From: Desulfosarcina sp.
GTDB lineage: Bacteria; Desulfobacterota; Desulfobacteria; Desulfobacterales; Desulfosarcinaceae
Reading direction: 5' to 3'
DNA length: 37,097 nt
Assembly (NCBI GenBank): GCA_030145105.1
Contig: JAQYWF010000005.1
Coordinates: 1 to 37,097, forward strand
The notes beneath the pieces were generated by a model. It did no database searches, was not told where the DNA came from, and worked only from the letters and a program-made list of their open reading frames with translations. The translations under genes and the position numbers were made by a program. Shown piece by piece: positions 1 through 8,110 of the stretch; the stretch's first letter is position 1, and every line of letters starts with the position of its first letter.

Positions 1-48
1 ATTATCTTCAAGAATACATTACCGACCTTCAGGACGCTGTACAGGATT

Positions 49-173
49 GACGGTTCCGGAAAAAACCCGATATCTGCGTTATGCTTCACCCCTCGTCACT
101 GCGACGTACTCCCATGTACGACTCGTTCCTCGGGGTTCGCAAGCCTTGATCTCGGGCTTTTTACGTAACCGTC
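49..173. repeat. Palindromic intergenic repeat, family A, copy 1
   Basis: An imperfect palindrome bounded by GACGGTT and AACCGTC. The next inner blocks also pair: aaaaaacccgatatctgcg on the left against cgcaagccttgatctcgggc on the right. The left end continues as gttatgcttcacccctcgtc, which recurs almost unchanged in copy 2 at 974. It sits just upstream of the iron-sulfur gene at 189. It resembles a REP/MITE-like non-coding element, and no protein is encoded. The ORF called on the minus strand across it is a shadow. Confidence 0.8.
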
Positions 174-188
174 TAAATAGGATGAACC

Positions 189-968
189 ATGATAGAAATC
201 ACCATTGATGGACAGGCCTATGCGGCTGAGGAGGGCCAGACCGCCCTTCAGGCGGCCCGGGAAAACGGAATCAGCATCCCGACCCTGTGTTACCATCCAG
301 CGTTGAAACCCTCCGGGTCGTGCAAGCTTTGCGCGGTTGAGGTGACCGGACGGACCGGCGGCCGACAGATCGCCATGCTCTCGTGCATCCTTAAAGTCTC
401 CGATGGCCTGGATATCAGAACCACCGGTCCCATCGTGGAGGCAGCCCGCAAAAAAGCCTTTAAAAACCTGCTGCGCATGGCGCCCCAGTCGACACGGCTG
501 CGTCAGATGGCCATGGATTACGGTGTGGATCTTGGACCGCCGCCGGACGGTTGCGTGCGCTGTCGCCTGTGCATCCGGGTGTGCAAGGAGATCGTCGGTG
601 CGGGCGCCCTGAAAATGAAGAAGGTTGACGCGTTCAGTTGTGTGGTGCCGGAGCCGGACCGCTGTATTGGCTGCGGCACCTGCGCCAATATTTGCCCCAC
701 CGGTGCGATCCGCGTGGAAGATCGTGAGAACGTCCGCACGGTGACCATCCGGGATGAACTGATCGGCAAACACCCCCTGGAGCGATGCGAGGGCTGTGGC
801 CGCTGGTTTGCCACCACTCGGTTTATGGACTACATCGAGCGCCGTACCGCTCCCCATCCCCATGTCAAGGAGACCCACAAATACTGCCCCACCTGTGCCA
901 AGCTCTTTTCGGACCGGACGCGGGCGCTGACCGATCATGCGGTGAAGACGCGTATGCCCGGTCATTGA
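189..968 (+). CDS. Iron-sulfur electron-transfer subunit (HoxU/NuoG N-terminal-like, [2Fe-2S] + 2x[4Fe-4S])
   Basis: A 259-residue soluble protein. Residues 1-70 form a plant-type [2Fe-2S] domain with C34, C45, C48 and C66. Two [4Fe-4S] motifs follow: CVRCRLCIRVC, and CIGCGTCANICPTGAI near residues 155-175. The C-terminus has two further Cys pairs (CEGCG and YCPTC), which could hold zinc or iron. Related subunits (HoxU, HymC, NuoG N-terminus) carry electrons between a flavin NADH site and a hydrogenase, formate dehydrogenase or Hdr-type partner. The His-Cys3 cluster domain usual between the [2Fe-2S] and [4Fe-4S] parts of HoxU/NuoG is not seen; a Cys-free stretch takes its place. The ATG at 189 is followed at once by a good ferredoxin fold start (MIEITIDG). 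The partner genes probably lie left of the window. It is convergent with the acs operon and flanked by palindromic repeats. The enzyme complex it serves is unknown. Confidence 0.85.
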   Translation: MIEITIDGQAYAAEEGQTALQAARENGISIPTLCYHPALKPSGSCKLCAVEVTGRTGGRQIAMLSCILKVSDGLDIRTTGPIVEAARKKAFKNLLRMAPQSTRLRQMAMDYGVDLGPPPDGCVRCRLCIRVCKEIVGAGALKMKKVDAFSCVVPEPDRCIGCGTCANICPTGAIRVEDRENVRTVTIRDELIGKHPLERCEGCGRWFATTRFMDYIERRTAPHPHVKETHKYCPTCAKLFSDRTRALTDHAVKTRMPGH

Positions 969-973
969 AAATT

Positions 974-1188
974 GGCGGTTCCGTATAAAGCCCGATATCT
1001 GCGTTACGCTTCATCCCTCGTCATTGCGGAGTACCATATGTACGCTGCCTGCGGCACCCGCGATAGCGGTATTCTCGGGATGGAACATGAATGTTCGCCG
1101 TAATGATGAAGATCGATATACGGTTCGCTCGCCAAAACTCGCTTTTGCGGCCCGCAAGCCTTGATCTCGGGCTCTATACGAAACCGCC
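974..1188. repeat. Palindromic intergenic repeat, family A, copy 2 (long form)
   Basis: The terminal arms are GGCGGTTCCGTATAAAGCCCGA and TCGGGCTCTATACGAAACCGCC, nearly perfect inverted complements. The left 55 bases match copy 1 (cccgatatctgcgtta, ccctcgtca), and the right end (cgcaagccttgatctcgggct) also matches. The interior is about 90 bases longer than in copy 1. It begins five bases after the stop codon of the iron-sulfur gene, so it may also form that transcript's 3' end. No clear target-site duplication is visible. Confidence 0.8.
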
Positions 1189-1223
1189 TGAAAGGCACCT
1201 TTTTACGAGGTCAAAAAAAGCGG

Positions 1224-1258
1224 AAAAAAAACCCCTTCCACGTGGAAAGGGGTTTTTT
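1224..1258. terminator. Bidirectional Rho-independent terminator
   Basis: The hairpin AACCCCTTCC-ACGT-GGAAAGGGGTT has A-rich sequence on its left and TTTTTT on its right, so it can end transcription in both directions. It lies between the convergent iron-sulfur gene and acsE. On the minus strand it is followed by eight Ts, which suits the end of the acs operon. A small perfect palindrome, GCCGATTTTAATCGGC (1266-1281), sits between it and the acsE stop codon. Confidence 0.85.
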
Positions 1259-1283
1259 ATTAGGGGCCGATTTTAATCGGCGC

Positions 1284-2180
1284 TTAGATTTCCAGCCAGG
1301 AGTCTGAATACAGGGTTTTGCCGAGGATGACATCCACGGTTTTGGCGTAATCCAGCAATTCTTTTGAGAGGCTGGCGCGATCGGGTTCGGTGCCGTCCAG
1401 CATGCCGTAGATCAGGTCCACGATATCCTGGCGTTCGCCCTTGCAGATGGCCGTTTGCTGCTCGTCACGCGGATCGGTGATGATCGATTCCATGCCGCAT
1501 TTCATCAACATCACCGTGTAGGTCTGGTTCAGGATAGGACGCAGGTGGTCGGGCGGTCCGTTGGAGATGTTGGAGAGGCCGCAGGTGCTCCTGGCGCCCG
1601 GGGCTATATCCGGGATCATCTTCTGGAACTCCATCAGGCTGATGGCCTGGGGCTGCTGGATGTTGACCGGGGTTACGATGCCGTCCACCCAGATCTTTTC
1701 GTTGGGAATGCCGGCTTCATTTGCGAAATAAAGCAGTTCCACGCACAGGGCGGCACGCTCGTTCTCATCGCGGGGAAGGCCATCGGGGCCCCACATCAGG
1801 GCGACGAAATCGGCGTTGTACTCGGCCGTCATGGGCACCATCCGCTCGTAACGGTTGGGACGGCACATGATGGAGTTGACGATGTGCGGCGTGCCGGCAG
1901 GGATCTGCTTGATTACCTTCAGGGCCGCTTCGATGGCGTCAATGTTGGAGGTGTCCAGGGCCAGGGGCAGATCCGGCACCACATCCTGAACCACTTCGAC
2001 TACCCACGGCATCAACTCGTGCCCGTCTTTCTTGGCAGGTCCCAGGTTGATATCGATGTAGTCCATCCTTTTCTCTTTTTGAAAAAGGGCTTCTTCCTGG
2101 ATCGGCTTGGGATCCCGCTCCTTGAAGGCGCGACCGATCTTTGTCGAAATGACATTCAAACTTTCGCCGATAAGTAGCAT
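1284..2180 (-). CDS. acsE: Methyltetrahydrofolate:corrinoid/iron-sulfur protein methyltransferase (AcsE)
   Basis: Transfers the methyl group of 5-methyltetrahydrofolate to the cobalt of the corrinoid/iron-sulfur protein in the Wood-Ljungdahl pathway. The protein has the pterin-binding TIM-barrel (DHPS-like) pattern: GESLNVISTKIG at the N-terminus, IDINLGPAKKDG, then LALDTSNIDAIEAALK and IVNSI, as in the Moorella enzyme. The ORF track starts at 2210, but the ATG at 2180 is the better start. It is preceded by AAAGGAAGATCGT, and MLLIGESLN is where the family begins. That gives 298 residues, a little longer than the roughly 260 of the Moorella enzyme. It is the last gene of the acs operon, 152 bases after acsC, and is followed by the bidirectional terminator. 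In a sulfate reducer the direction may be methyl removal from acetyl-CoA during acetate oxidation, or synthesis during autotrophy; sequence cannot decide. Confidence 0.93.
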   Translation of the reverse strand: MLLIGESLNVISTKIGRAFKERDPKPIQEEALFQKEKRMDYIDINLGPAKKDGHELMPWVVEVVQDVVPDLPLALDTSNIDAIEAALKVIKQIPAGTPHIVNSIMCRPNRYERMVPMTAEYNADFVALMWGPDGLPRDENERAALCVELLYFANEAGIPNEKIWVDGIVTPVNIQQPQAISLMEFQKMIPDIAPGARSTCGLSNISNGPPDHLRPILNQTYTVMLMKCGMESIITDPRDEQQTAICKGERQDIVDLIYGMLDGTEPDRASLSKELLDYAKTVDVILGKTLYSDSWLEI

Positions 2181-2215
2181 ACGATCTTCCTTTCTTTTTC
2201 TCGGCATCATGCTCC

Positions 2216-2313
2216 GGCCAGTGCTCCGGCCACGGATGACGCTATTGCCAACATGATGGCCGGCGTGCCGGCCAGGAAACGACGATCAGGGCGGACTGAA
2301 TGCCCGCTCCTGA
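2216..2313. repeat. acsC-acsE spacer with tandem 11-mer and hairpins
   Basis: The spacer holds a directly repeated TGCTCCGGCCA, a perfect hairpin TGGCCGGC-GT-GCCGGCCA (2257-2274), and a weaker one, CAGGGCGG...CCGCTCCTG. None has a T-tract on the minus strand. They are more likely to shape mRNA stability between acsC and acsE than to stop transcription (inference). Confidence 0.5.
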
Positions 2314-2332
2314 CCGTTAGATCACACAGCGG

Positions 2333-3670
2333 TTACGCTCTGAGGAAGCCGGGGATATGTGCGGCCTCCCGGGGACCCACGGTAATGGTCCAGCCGGGCA
2401 GTTCCTCTTCCACGTCGCCTACGATGGAGGCGGCATAGCCGGGAATGACCAGTTCCTGGTGCTTTATCTTGTCGGTGATGCCGCTTTTTTTGACGAACAT
2501 GCCCACATCGTCGCCGGCGAACTTGCCTGCGGCCCAGGCGGTGAGAACGGACAGTCCTTCGGAGTCTTTGATCAGCAGCCAGGTGGGTACCTTGCTGGCC
2601 TCGATCTCACCGGATACGATGAAGTAGGTCAGGGCAAAGTTGGTGGTCACCAGCACGCGTGAGCTCTCATCGGGATTGTTGACCGGATAGATGCCCTCGG
2701 TGACCATCATGGGCCGCTGCGGGTCGGTGAAGATGTTGAGACGCTCTAGCAGCAGCGGAAACAGACTCTCGCCGGCAAAGTCGGACATGACCACGATGCC
2801 GCCATACTTGGCAACATACATGGCACCCAGCATGGTCTCCGTGTCCAGATTGGAAGCCATTTCGCAGGGGAAGGCGATGGTGGGGAAACCCACTGCCCGG
2901 TTACCGTTCTTCAGGGCGGCACGACGCAGGGCGATCATGTCTTGGTGGCATTGTTTGGGTTCGCGTGAACCGGGGTCAAGGACCAGATCCTTGAGGCCCA
3001 TGCCGGTGAGTTTTTCGGACAGCGGAAGCAGGCCTTCGATGGAATCGGCCTTGATGGCCAGGGGCAGGTCGTTCTCTTTGGCAATGGCACCGAAAGCATC
3101 GACGTTGGCCGCAGTGGCGGCGTACATCAGGGGGCGCTTGAAGGCACAGGCGGCCACGCCGGCCTTCATCACGTCGGCGTCTTCGGTCATCAGAATCAGG
3201 TTGAATTCCGAGGTCTCGGCCACCTGTTTGGCCACGGCGGCAAAGGCGTCGGCATTTCCGCCCGCATCTTTGACGGCCACCAGCTCCGGACGCAGGTTCA
3301 GGCCCACACGCTCGAACTGCAGGGCGTTCCAGCCTTTGAGTTTGGCTGTCAGGTCTGCCGCGGTAATGTCGGAACCCACTTGGGCCGCCAGTAGAGTCGG
3401 ATTGTAAAAGGTTTTTTCATGGCGGTATTGAACGGTCTCGCCGCCGGTGGTGGCCTTGCGCACGCCCTTGCCCAGAACAACCGGACGAATGGGAGGTGCG
3501 GAGGCTTCGGAGAGTTGTGCCCTCGCGTCGTCGGAGACGTAGGGGCAGGCGTCCAACTCTGCCTTGCCGGATGCCAGGTTCATGGCAAAGGCAAGACAGG
3601 TGGGTACCCCGCATTCCTTGCAGTTGGTCTTGGGCAGGAGTTTGAATATCTGAATACCGGTTAATGCCAT
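2333..3670 (-). CDS. acsC: Corrinoid/iron-sulfur protein large subunit (AcsC, CdhE-type gamma subunit)
   Basis: The large subunit of the corrinoid/iron-sulfur protein carries the methyl group between methyltetrahydrofolate and the acetyl-CoA synthase A-cluster. At 445 residues it matches the Moorella protein (about 446). The N-terminal [4Fe-4S] motif is clear: C17-x2-C20-x4-C25-x16-C42 in KTNCKECGVPTC...DACPY. This cluster reduces Co(II) to Co(I). The middle is a TIM barrel, and the C-terminal part (about 320-445) is the corrinoid-binding region, with NFALTYF and a final PGYAA...VEEELPGW. A strong ribosome site (AAGGAG, six bases before ATG) fixes the start. The gene lies between acsB and acsE. 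Confidence 0.95.
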   Translation of the reverse strand: MALTGIQIFKLLPKTNCKECGVPTCLAFAMNLASGKAELDACPYVSDDARAQLSEASAPPIRPVVLGKGVRKATTGGETVQYRHEKTFYNPTLLAAQVGSDITAADLTAKLKGWNALQFERVGLNLRPELVAVKDAGGNADAFAAVAKQVAETSEFNLILMTEDADVMKAGVAACAFKRPLMYAATAANVDAFGAIAKENDLPLAIKADSIEGLLPLSEKLTGMGLKDLVLDPGSREPKQCHQDMIALRRAALKNGNRAVGFPTIAFPCEMASNLDTETMLGAMYVAKYGGIVVMSDFAGESLFPLLLERLNIFTDPQRPMMVTEGIYPVNNPDESSRVLVTTNFALTYFIVSGEIEASKVPTWLLIKDSEGLSVLTAWAAGKFAGDDVGMFVKKSGITDKIKHQELVIPGYAASIVGDVEEELPGWTITVGPREAAHIPGFLRA

Positions 3671-3738
3671 ACTATTCTCCTTATCTGTATGGGCAATTCG
3701 TCCGGTCGCAGCGACCGGGGAATCGGTTCGTCTATGAT

Positions 3739-3768
3739 GACGGGACGGGCACTGCTGCCCGCCCCGTC
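3739..3768 (-). promoter_or_regulatory. Stable intercistronic hairpin between acsB and acsC
   Basis: On the minus strand the RNA would read GACGGGGCGGGCA-GCAG-UGCCCGUCCCGUC, a 13-bp stem whose only non-Watson-Crick pair is G-U. On the plus strand the same position is an A-C mismatch, so the structure appears built for the acs transcript. No T-run follows on the minus strand. It is therefore more likely an mRNA stabiliser, processing site or partial attenuator than a full terminator (inference). Confidence 0.65.
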
Positions 3769-3779
3769 GTTTTTACCTG

Positions 3780-5993
3780 TTAGCCGATCAGCGGATCCAT
3801 GGAGAGGGCCGGATGGCCTTTTTCCTGGAGGAAGGGCAGGATCTCCTCCTCGGTGATACCCACGGTTTCGTCGGCGATCATGTCGTAAAAGTTATCAATT
3901 CCCATGGCCTTGCCGGCTTTTTCCAGACGCTCCTTGATCTCTTCTTTGAGAATCTTGGGCATCCAGACCATGCGTGCCAGGCCGCCGTCACCCTTGATGA
4001 ACTTGCCCTGGGTGATGTTGTACTTGGAGTGGCCCACGAATCCGGGCGAGGAGGCACCGCCGCCCATGACGCCGGCCAGGGTGGTGAATTTCATGCCGCA
4101 GGGGGTCTCCCCGGCGTAGTCACGACCCACGGTCATCACGCCGTTGCATGACGGCAGCATGGCCGCGATGCACTCGCAGCAACCGCAGGTGGTCATGGGA
4201 TCGGTGACCATGGAATAGAAGTTGTAGTGGGTCACGGCGCCGCGGGAGGCCTTGTAGACGAAGTCGTTGACGCCCTTCCACTGGCCCATCACCGGATCGA
4301 TGCACTCACCCTTTTCAATGGGTTGGTTGGGGCCGGTGGGGTTGATCTCGAAAGAGGCCTTGCAGTCCATCCAGTTGTAGGCGCCGCAAAGGCCGGTCCG
4401 TTCCGGGCTTACCGAACAGACATGGCTGGGGGCAAAAGACTGGCACAGGGTGCAGGAGTAATAGATCTCCACGTCCTCGTCGGTCATTTTTTCTACACGC
4501 TCGTCGCGCATCTTGTATTCGGCACGCGCCGTTTTGGTAAGTTTATCGACATCGGCTTTTTTGGTCTTCAGGGTCACCTGAACCTTGTCCAGGATCTTGC
4601 CGAAGTCCTGGTGGAACTTGGCGTGCAGGACGACACCGATGTCCTTGAGGGTAAAGCCCTTCTCGATGCCGGCCTTGCTGATGCGCACCCAGGAGATGTC
4701 GCGTTGACCGATGTGCATGATACCCTGGATGTAGTTGATCAGATGGTGGATCTGGCGCTCCAGGATCGGCTCGAAGTCGGCCTGCATCTCGCGGCCGGCC
4801 ACCTGAACGAAGATACCCATGGGGAAGGTGTCTCCTTCCTTGATGTCGGTGATTTCCGGACCATCGACGATCACCTTGCCGTCTTCGATTGCGTTCATAT
4901 CGGCCATCTTGACCAGCTCGGTGCACTGGGTCTTGCCGCCGCCGCATTGGGCGTAAAGGTCGGCACCGCGTACACGCTCACCCTCGTAAGCCGGACCGAA
5001 GGCGCAGGGAATCTCGATGTCGGAGATGATGGTTTTGAGCCCGCGGACTTCCACGGAGCGCTGGCACATTTCATCGTGGGGTACATTGGCCACGACGTGC
5101 TCGTAGGTACAGATACCCGTCGGCAGGATTTCGGGAATGTCGGTGTCCGCCAGGGTCGGGAAACCCCAGTTGACGCAGCCGGCAGCGGCCACACCCCACT
5201 CGGTGCCGATGTCGCCCAGGGCGTTGACGAAGGCAAATACGCGGTCTTTGTTGTAGTGCAGGATTTTTTGGTGGTCACCGGGTTTGACACCACCGAAGGC
5301 CATGGCCGCGCGGTTGGCGAATCCGAGGGCGAAGACGGCCGAGGAGATGTCCGGCCCGAAGGGAACGATACGGGTGTTCCAGCCGATCTGGACACCGGCT
5401 TCCAGGAGCTGGTCGATCAGCGTGGTGCCATTGTGGTTGGCCGCGCAGAAGATGTAGAGGCTTCTTCTCTGGTACTCTTCGACGATTTCCTTGGCGATTT
5501 CCGGATTTGGGGCGGCGCCGACCATGGCGGCAAAACCGGGTGCCGAGCCGTCTACGAACTCCACGCCGCGTTTTCTCAGGATGGTGTCGTCCGCCGGGCC
5601 CACCCAGATCTTGCCGGCATCGATGTCCGGGTCCTCTTCGGGATGGTAGAAGTCCGGTTGGTCCAGGATACGCAGGGCTTCCAGGATCTCGTAAGAGAAG
5701 ATGGCGGCCATGCCGGCGTCCAGAAGGGGGCCCAGGTAGGGCAGGTGGTTCTTGCCCTTGACATGCGGGGGCAGCAGGCCCCGGGCGAATGCCAGGGGTT
5801 TTTTCAGATCTTCCAGGGTCTCCACCTTCATGCCGGTGAGGGAGTAAATCACCGGCAGGTAGTAGGCGGTGTTGGGAAATCCGATCTTGGTATCGGCGTT
5901 GTAAGTGTCAAGTGCCTTCTTGTAGCGGCCTTCAGCGCTGGAAACTACTTTGTATCCACCCTGAATGGCGGCAAATGCGACTAATTTCGACAT
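3780..5993 (-). CDS. acsB: Acetyl-CoA synthase, alpha subunit of the CODH/ACS complex (AcsB)
   Basis: Joins a methyl group from the corrinoid protein, CO from CODH and CoA into acetyl-CoA (reversible) at the nickel-containing A-cluster. The length of 737 residues is close to the 729 of Moorella AcsB. Expected A-cluster ligands are visible: CTLCQSFAPSHVC plus a following Cys (about 513, 516, 525, 535) for the [4Fe-4S] part, and Cys-Gly-Cys in TTCGCCEC (about 602-604) for the distal nickel. The bacterial N-terminal CODH-contact domain is present, unlike archaeal CdhC. The start has a strong ribosome site (GAAGGAGGAATAGAGT before ATG). It follows acsA by 40 bases, so the two complex subunits are probably made together. 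The long plus-strand ORF across it (585 codons) is a shadow. Confidence 0.96.
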   Translation of the reverse strand: MSKLVAFAAIQGGYKVVSSAEGRYKKALDTYNADTKIGFPNTAYYLPVIYSLTGMKVETLEDLKKPLAFARGLLPPHVKGKNHLPYLGPLLDAGMAAIFSYEILEALRILDQPDFYHPEEDPDIDAGKIWVGPADDTILRKRGVEFVDGSAPGFAAMVGAAPNPEIAKEIVEEYQRRSLYIFCAANHNGTTLIDQLLEAGVQIGWNTRIVPFGPDISSAVFALGFANRAAMAFGGVKPGDHQKILHYNKDRVFAFVNALGDIGTEWGVAAAGCVNWGFPTLADTDIPEILPTGICTYEHVVANVPHDEMCQRSVEVRGLKTIISDIEIPCAFGPAYEGERVRGADLYAQCGGGKTQCTELVKMADMNAIEDGKVIVDGPEITDIKEGDTFPMGIFVQVAGREMQADFEPILERQIHHLINYIQGIMHIGQRDISWVRISKAGIEKGFTLKDIGVVLHAKFHQDFGKILDKVQVTLKTKKADVDKLTKTARAEYKMRDERVEKMTDEDVEIYYSCTLCQSFAPSHVCSVSPERTGLCGAYNWMDCKASFEINPTGPNQPIEKGECIDPVMGQWKGVNDFVYKASRGAVTHYNFYSMVTDPMTTCGCCECIAAMLPSCNGVMTVGRDYAGETPCGMKFTTLAGVMGGGASSPGFVGHSKYNITQGKFIKGDGGLARMVWMPKILKEEIKERLEKAGKAMGIDNFYDMIADETVGITEEEILPFLQEKGHPALSMDPLIG

Positions 5994-6033
5994 ACTCTAT
6001 TCCTCCTTCGTTGAGGATCTGGTTGAAATTCAA

Positions 6034-8061
6034 TTATCCTTCCAGTGCCTGGCGGTCGGCCATATCCATCAGGACGCGCTCCCTGGCCTTGTCGATGCCC
6101 AGCTCTTTGCGCTTCTTGTCGATGTGGGCGATCATCATCTGGGCATGCTTGATGGGATCGGCTTCCAGGTCCCACCTGCCGCCGTAAATCTTTTCCATCT
6201 CTTTGGACAGGTAGTCGTGGAATACCGGGGCACCGGAGGTGGGCAGGTGCAGGCCGAAGACCGTGTAGACGCCCGAGGAGACGAAGTAGTGGCCGATGGA
6301 GATGGCTTTTTCGCTCATCCATTCCGGGGCGCTGCCGGCCAGCGGCAGGTCACAGATGTCCTTGCCCAGACCGCCGGCCTTGACCACTTCGGTGGCTGCC
6401 AGCAGAAGGCGGCTGTTGTCGACGCAGGAACCCATGTGCAGAACCGGCGGAATACCCACGGTTTCGCATACCTCGGCCAGGCCCGGACCGCAGTGAACGG
6501 CGGCGGATTCCGGGGTCAGCAGCCCTTCCATGGCGCAGGCGATGCCGTTGCAGCCGGTGGTCAGGACGATGACGTCGTTCTTGATCAGTTCCTTGACGAC
6601 CTGGATGTGGGCCTCGTTGTGGCGGGTGCGGGCGTTGTTGCAGCCCACGACGCCGGCCACGCCTCGGATGCGGCCGTTGATGATGTTGTCGTTCAGGGTA
6701 TAGTAGGTCCCACGGAAGGTGCCGCCCAGGTGATACTGAACGGATTCCACGCTGAAACCGCCGATGGCCGATGCCTTGTACTGGGGGATCATGACTTCAC
6801 TGCCGCGGTTTTTGAAGTTGTCGATGGCCATGCGGACGATCTTTTCCGCATCTTCCAGGGCGTGGTGCTCGTCGAACTCGATGTGGATCACGTTTTCCTG
6901 CTCCATCTTGGCGATGGGGTGGGTGGTGATCAGTTTGGTGTGGAAGCACTTGGCCACGTTGGCCAGGTTCTGGAACACGCACTGGATGTCCACCACCATG
7001 GCGTCGCAGGCGCCGGTGATGATGGCCAGCTCCTGCTGCAGGTAGGTACCGGCCTGGGGCACGCCGTGACGCTGGAAAATTTCGTTGGCCGTGCAGCAGA
7101 TGCCGCCCAGTTGAATGCCTTTGGCGCCCTTGGATTTGGCGTACTCGATCATTTCCGGCTTCTGGCTCATGGCCACGATCATCTCGGAGAGTACCGGCTC
7201 ATGGCCGTGGACGATGATGTTGACGTGGTCTTCCTTCAAGACGCCCAGGTTGGCTTCGGACTGCAGGGGGTAGGGGGTGCCGAAGAGCACGTCCTGCAGG
7301 TCCGTGGCGATCATGGAACCGCCCCAACCGTCGGCCAGGGAAGCGCGGGTGCACTGTTTGACGATATTCTTGTAGTCCTGGTCCACACCCATATGAGTGC
7401 GGTGCATGATTTCGACGATCTCGCGGTCTATGTTACGCGGTTTCACACCATTTTTGGTCCATTTTTCATACAGGGGGGCCGGCGCGCGTTTGAGGTAGTC
7501 CAGTTCGCCTTCGGCCTTGCCCCATTCATTGAGGGCTTTTTCGGCCACTTCCAGAGCGATTTCATCGATGTTGCGGTCCTGGACCGCACCATCCGCTTCC
7601 ACGGTTGTGGCCACGCCAAAGTGCGGTGCAACCGCCAGCAGCTTATTGGTGTCCTTGATTTTGTAGGCTTCGGTCTCCTTGCGGGCCGCACTCATAAACA
7701 CTTCGGCCACACAGCGGCCATGGTCGGAGTGGGCGGCTGCACCGGCGGCCACCATGCGGGCAAAGTTACGGGCTGCGATGGTATTGGCCGTGGCGCCGCA
7801 CAGGCCCTTGCGGGTGTCTTCACCGTCGATACCGCCCTTGGGCAGGGGCAGGCGGCAGGGGCCCATGGCACAGTTTTTACAGCAGATTCCCTGGAGGCCA
7901 ATCGCGCAGGGTTTCATCTGGGCCGCGCGGTCGAATACCGTGTCGATATTCAGTTGCTGGGCTCGGGCGATCAGTTCCTGGGTTGATTTATCGATGGATG
8001 AAGCGATGGGGTCGGCCAGTTTGGGGGCCTTCGCCGCGGCTGTCTTATTAATTTCTGCCAT
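6034..8061 (-). CDS. acsA: Anaerobic carbon monoxide dehydrogenase catalytic subunit (AcsA/CooS)
   Basis: A nickel-iron CO dehydrogenase that interconverts CO2 and CO and passes CO through a tunnel to AcsB. It has 675 residues, nearly the same as Moorella AcsA (674). The N-terminal cysteines for the D- and B-clusters are seen as C52, C60, C61, C64 and C69 in CAIGLQGICCKNCAMGPC. Later Cys-rich segments (GGICCTANE, GVVGCNNAR, TTGCNGIACAM, HMGSCVDNSR) match C-cluster ligand regions of the family. The ribosome site GAGGAGG lies ahead of ATG 8061. It is placed between acsD and acsB. No cooC/acsF-like nickel-insertion ATPase is found in the window. The symbol acsA is used because of the operon; cooS is equivalent. 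Confidence 0.96.
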   Translation of the reverse strand: MAEINKTAAAKAPKLADPIASSIDKSTQELIARAQQLNIDTVFDRAAQMKPCAIGLQGICCKNCAMGPCRLPLPKGGIDGEDTRKGLCGATANTIAARNFARMVAAGAAAHSDHGRCVAEVFMSAARKETEAYKIKDTNKLLAVAPHFGVATTVEADGAVQDRNIDEIALEVAEKALNEWGKAEGELDYLKRAPAPLYEKWTKNGVKPRNIDREIVEIMHRTHMGVDQDYKNIVKQCTRASLADGWGGSMIATDLQDVLFGTPYPLQSEANLGVLKEDHVNIIVHGHEPVLSEMIVAMSQKPEMIEYAKSKGAKGIQLGGICCTANEIFQRHGVPQAGTYLQQELAIITGACDAMVVDIQCVFQNLANVAKCFHTKLITTHPIAKMEQENVIHIEFDEHHALEDAEKIVRMAIDNFKNRGSEVMIPQYKASAIGGFSVESVQYHLGGTFRGTYYTLNDNIINGRIRGVAGVVGCNNARTRHNEAHIQVVKELIKNDVIVLTTGCNGIACAMEGLLTPESAAVHCGPGLAEVCETVGIPPVLHMGSCVDNSRLLLAATEVVKAGGLGKDICDLPLAGSAPEWMSEKAISIGHYFVSSGVYTVFGLHLPTSGAPVFHDYLSKEMEKIYGGRWDLEADPIKHAQMMIAHIDKKRKELGIDKARERVLMDMADRQALEG

Positions 8062-8110
8062 CAGAGGTTCCTCCTCGTATTGATTTTGGCAAGGGTTAGC
8101 GATTCAAAGT

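Noticed and set aside
965-1193. Target-site duplication (tgaaa) around repeat copy 2
   Set aside because: The two tgaaa are not both adjacent to the repeat ends, so this is probably chance.
2253-2438. Small plus-strand ORF in the acsC-acsE spacer
   Set aside because: It runs into the antisense of acsC and has no ribosome site or recognisable content.
4227-5984. 585-codon plus-strand ORF opposite acsB
   Set aside because: Antisense shadow of a high-GC gene. Sequence is rich in His, Val, Gly and Asp with no family features; acsB is unmistakable.
5965-7986. 673-codon plus-strand ORF opposite acsA
   Set aside because: Same kind of antisense shadow; composition is unnatural and CODH motifs are on the other strand.
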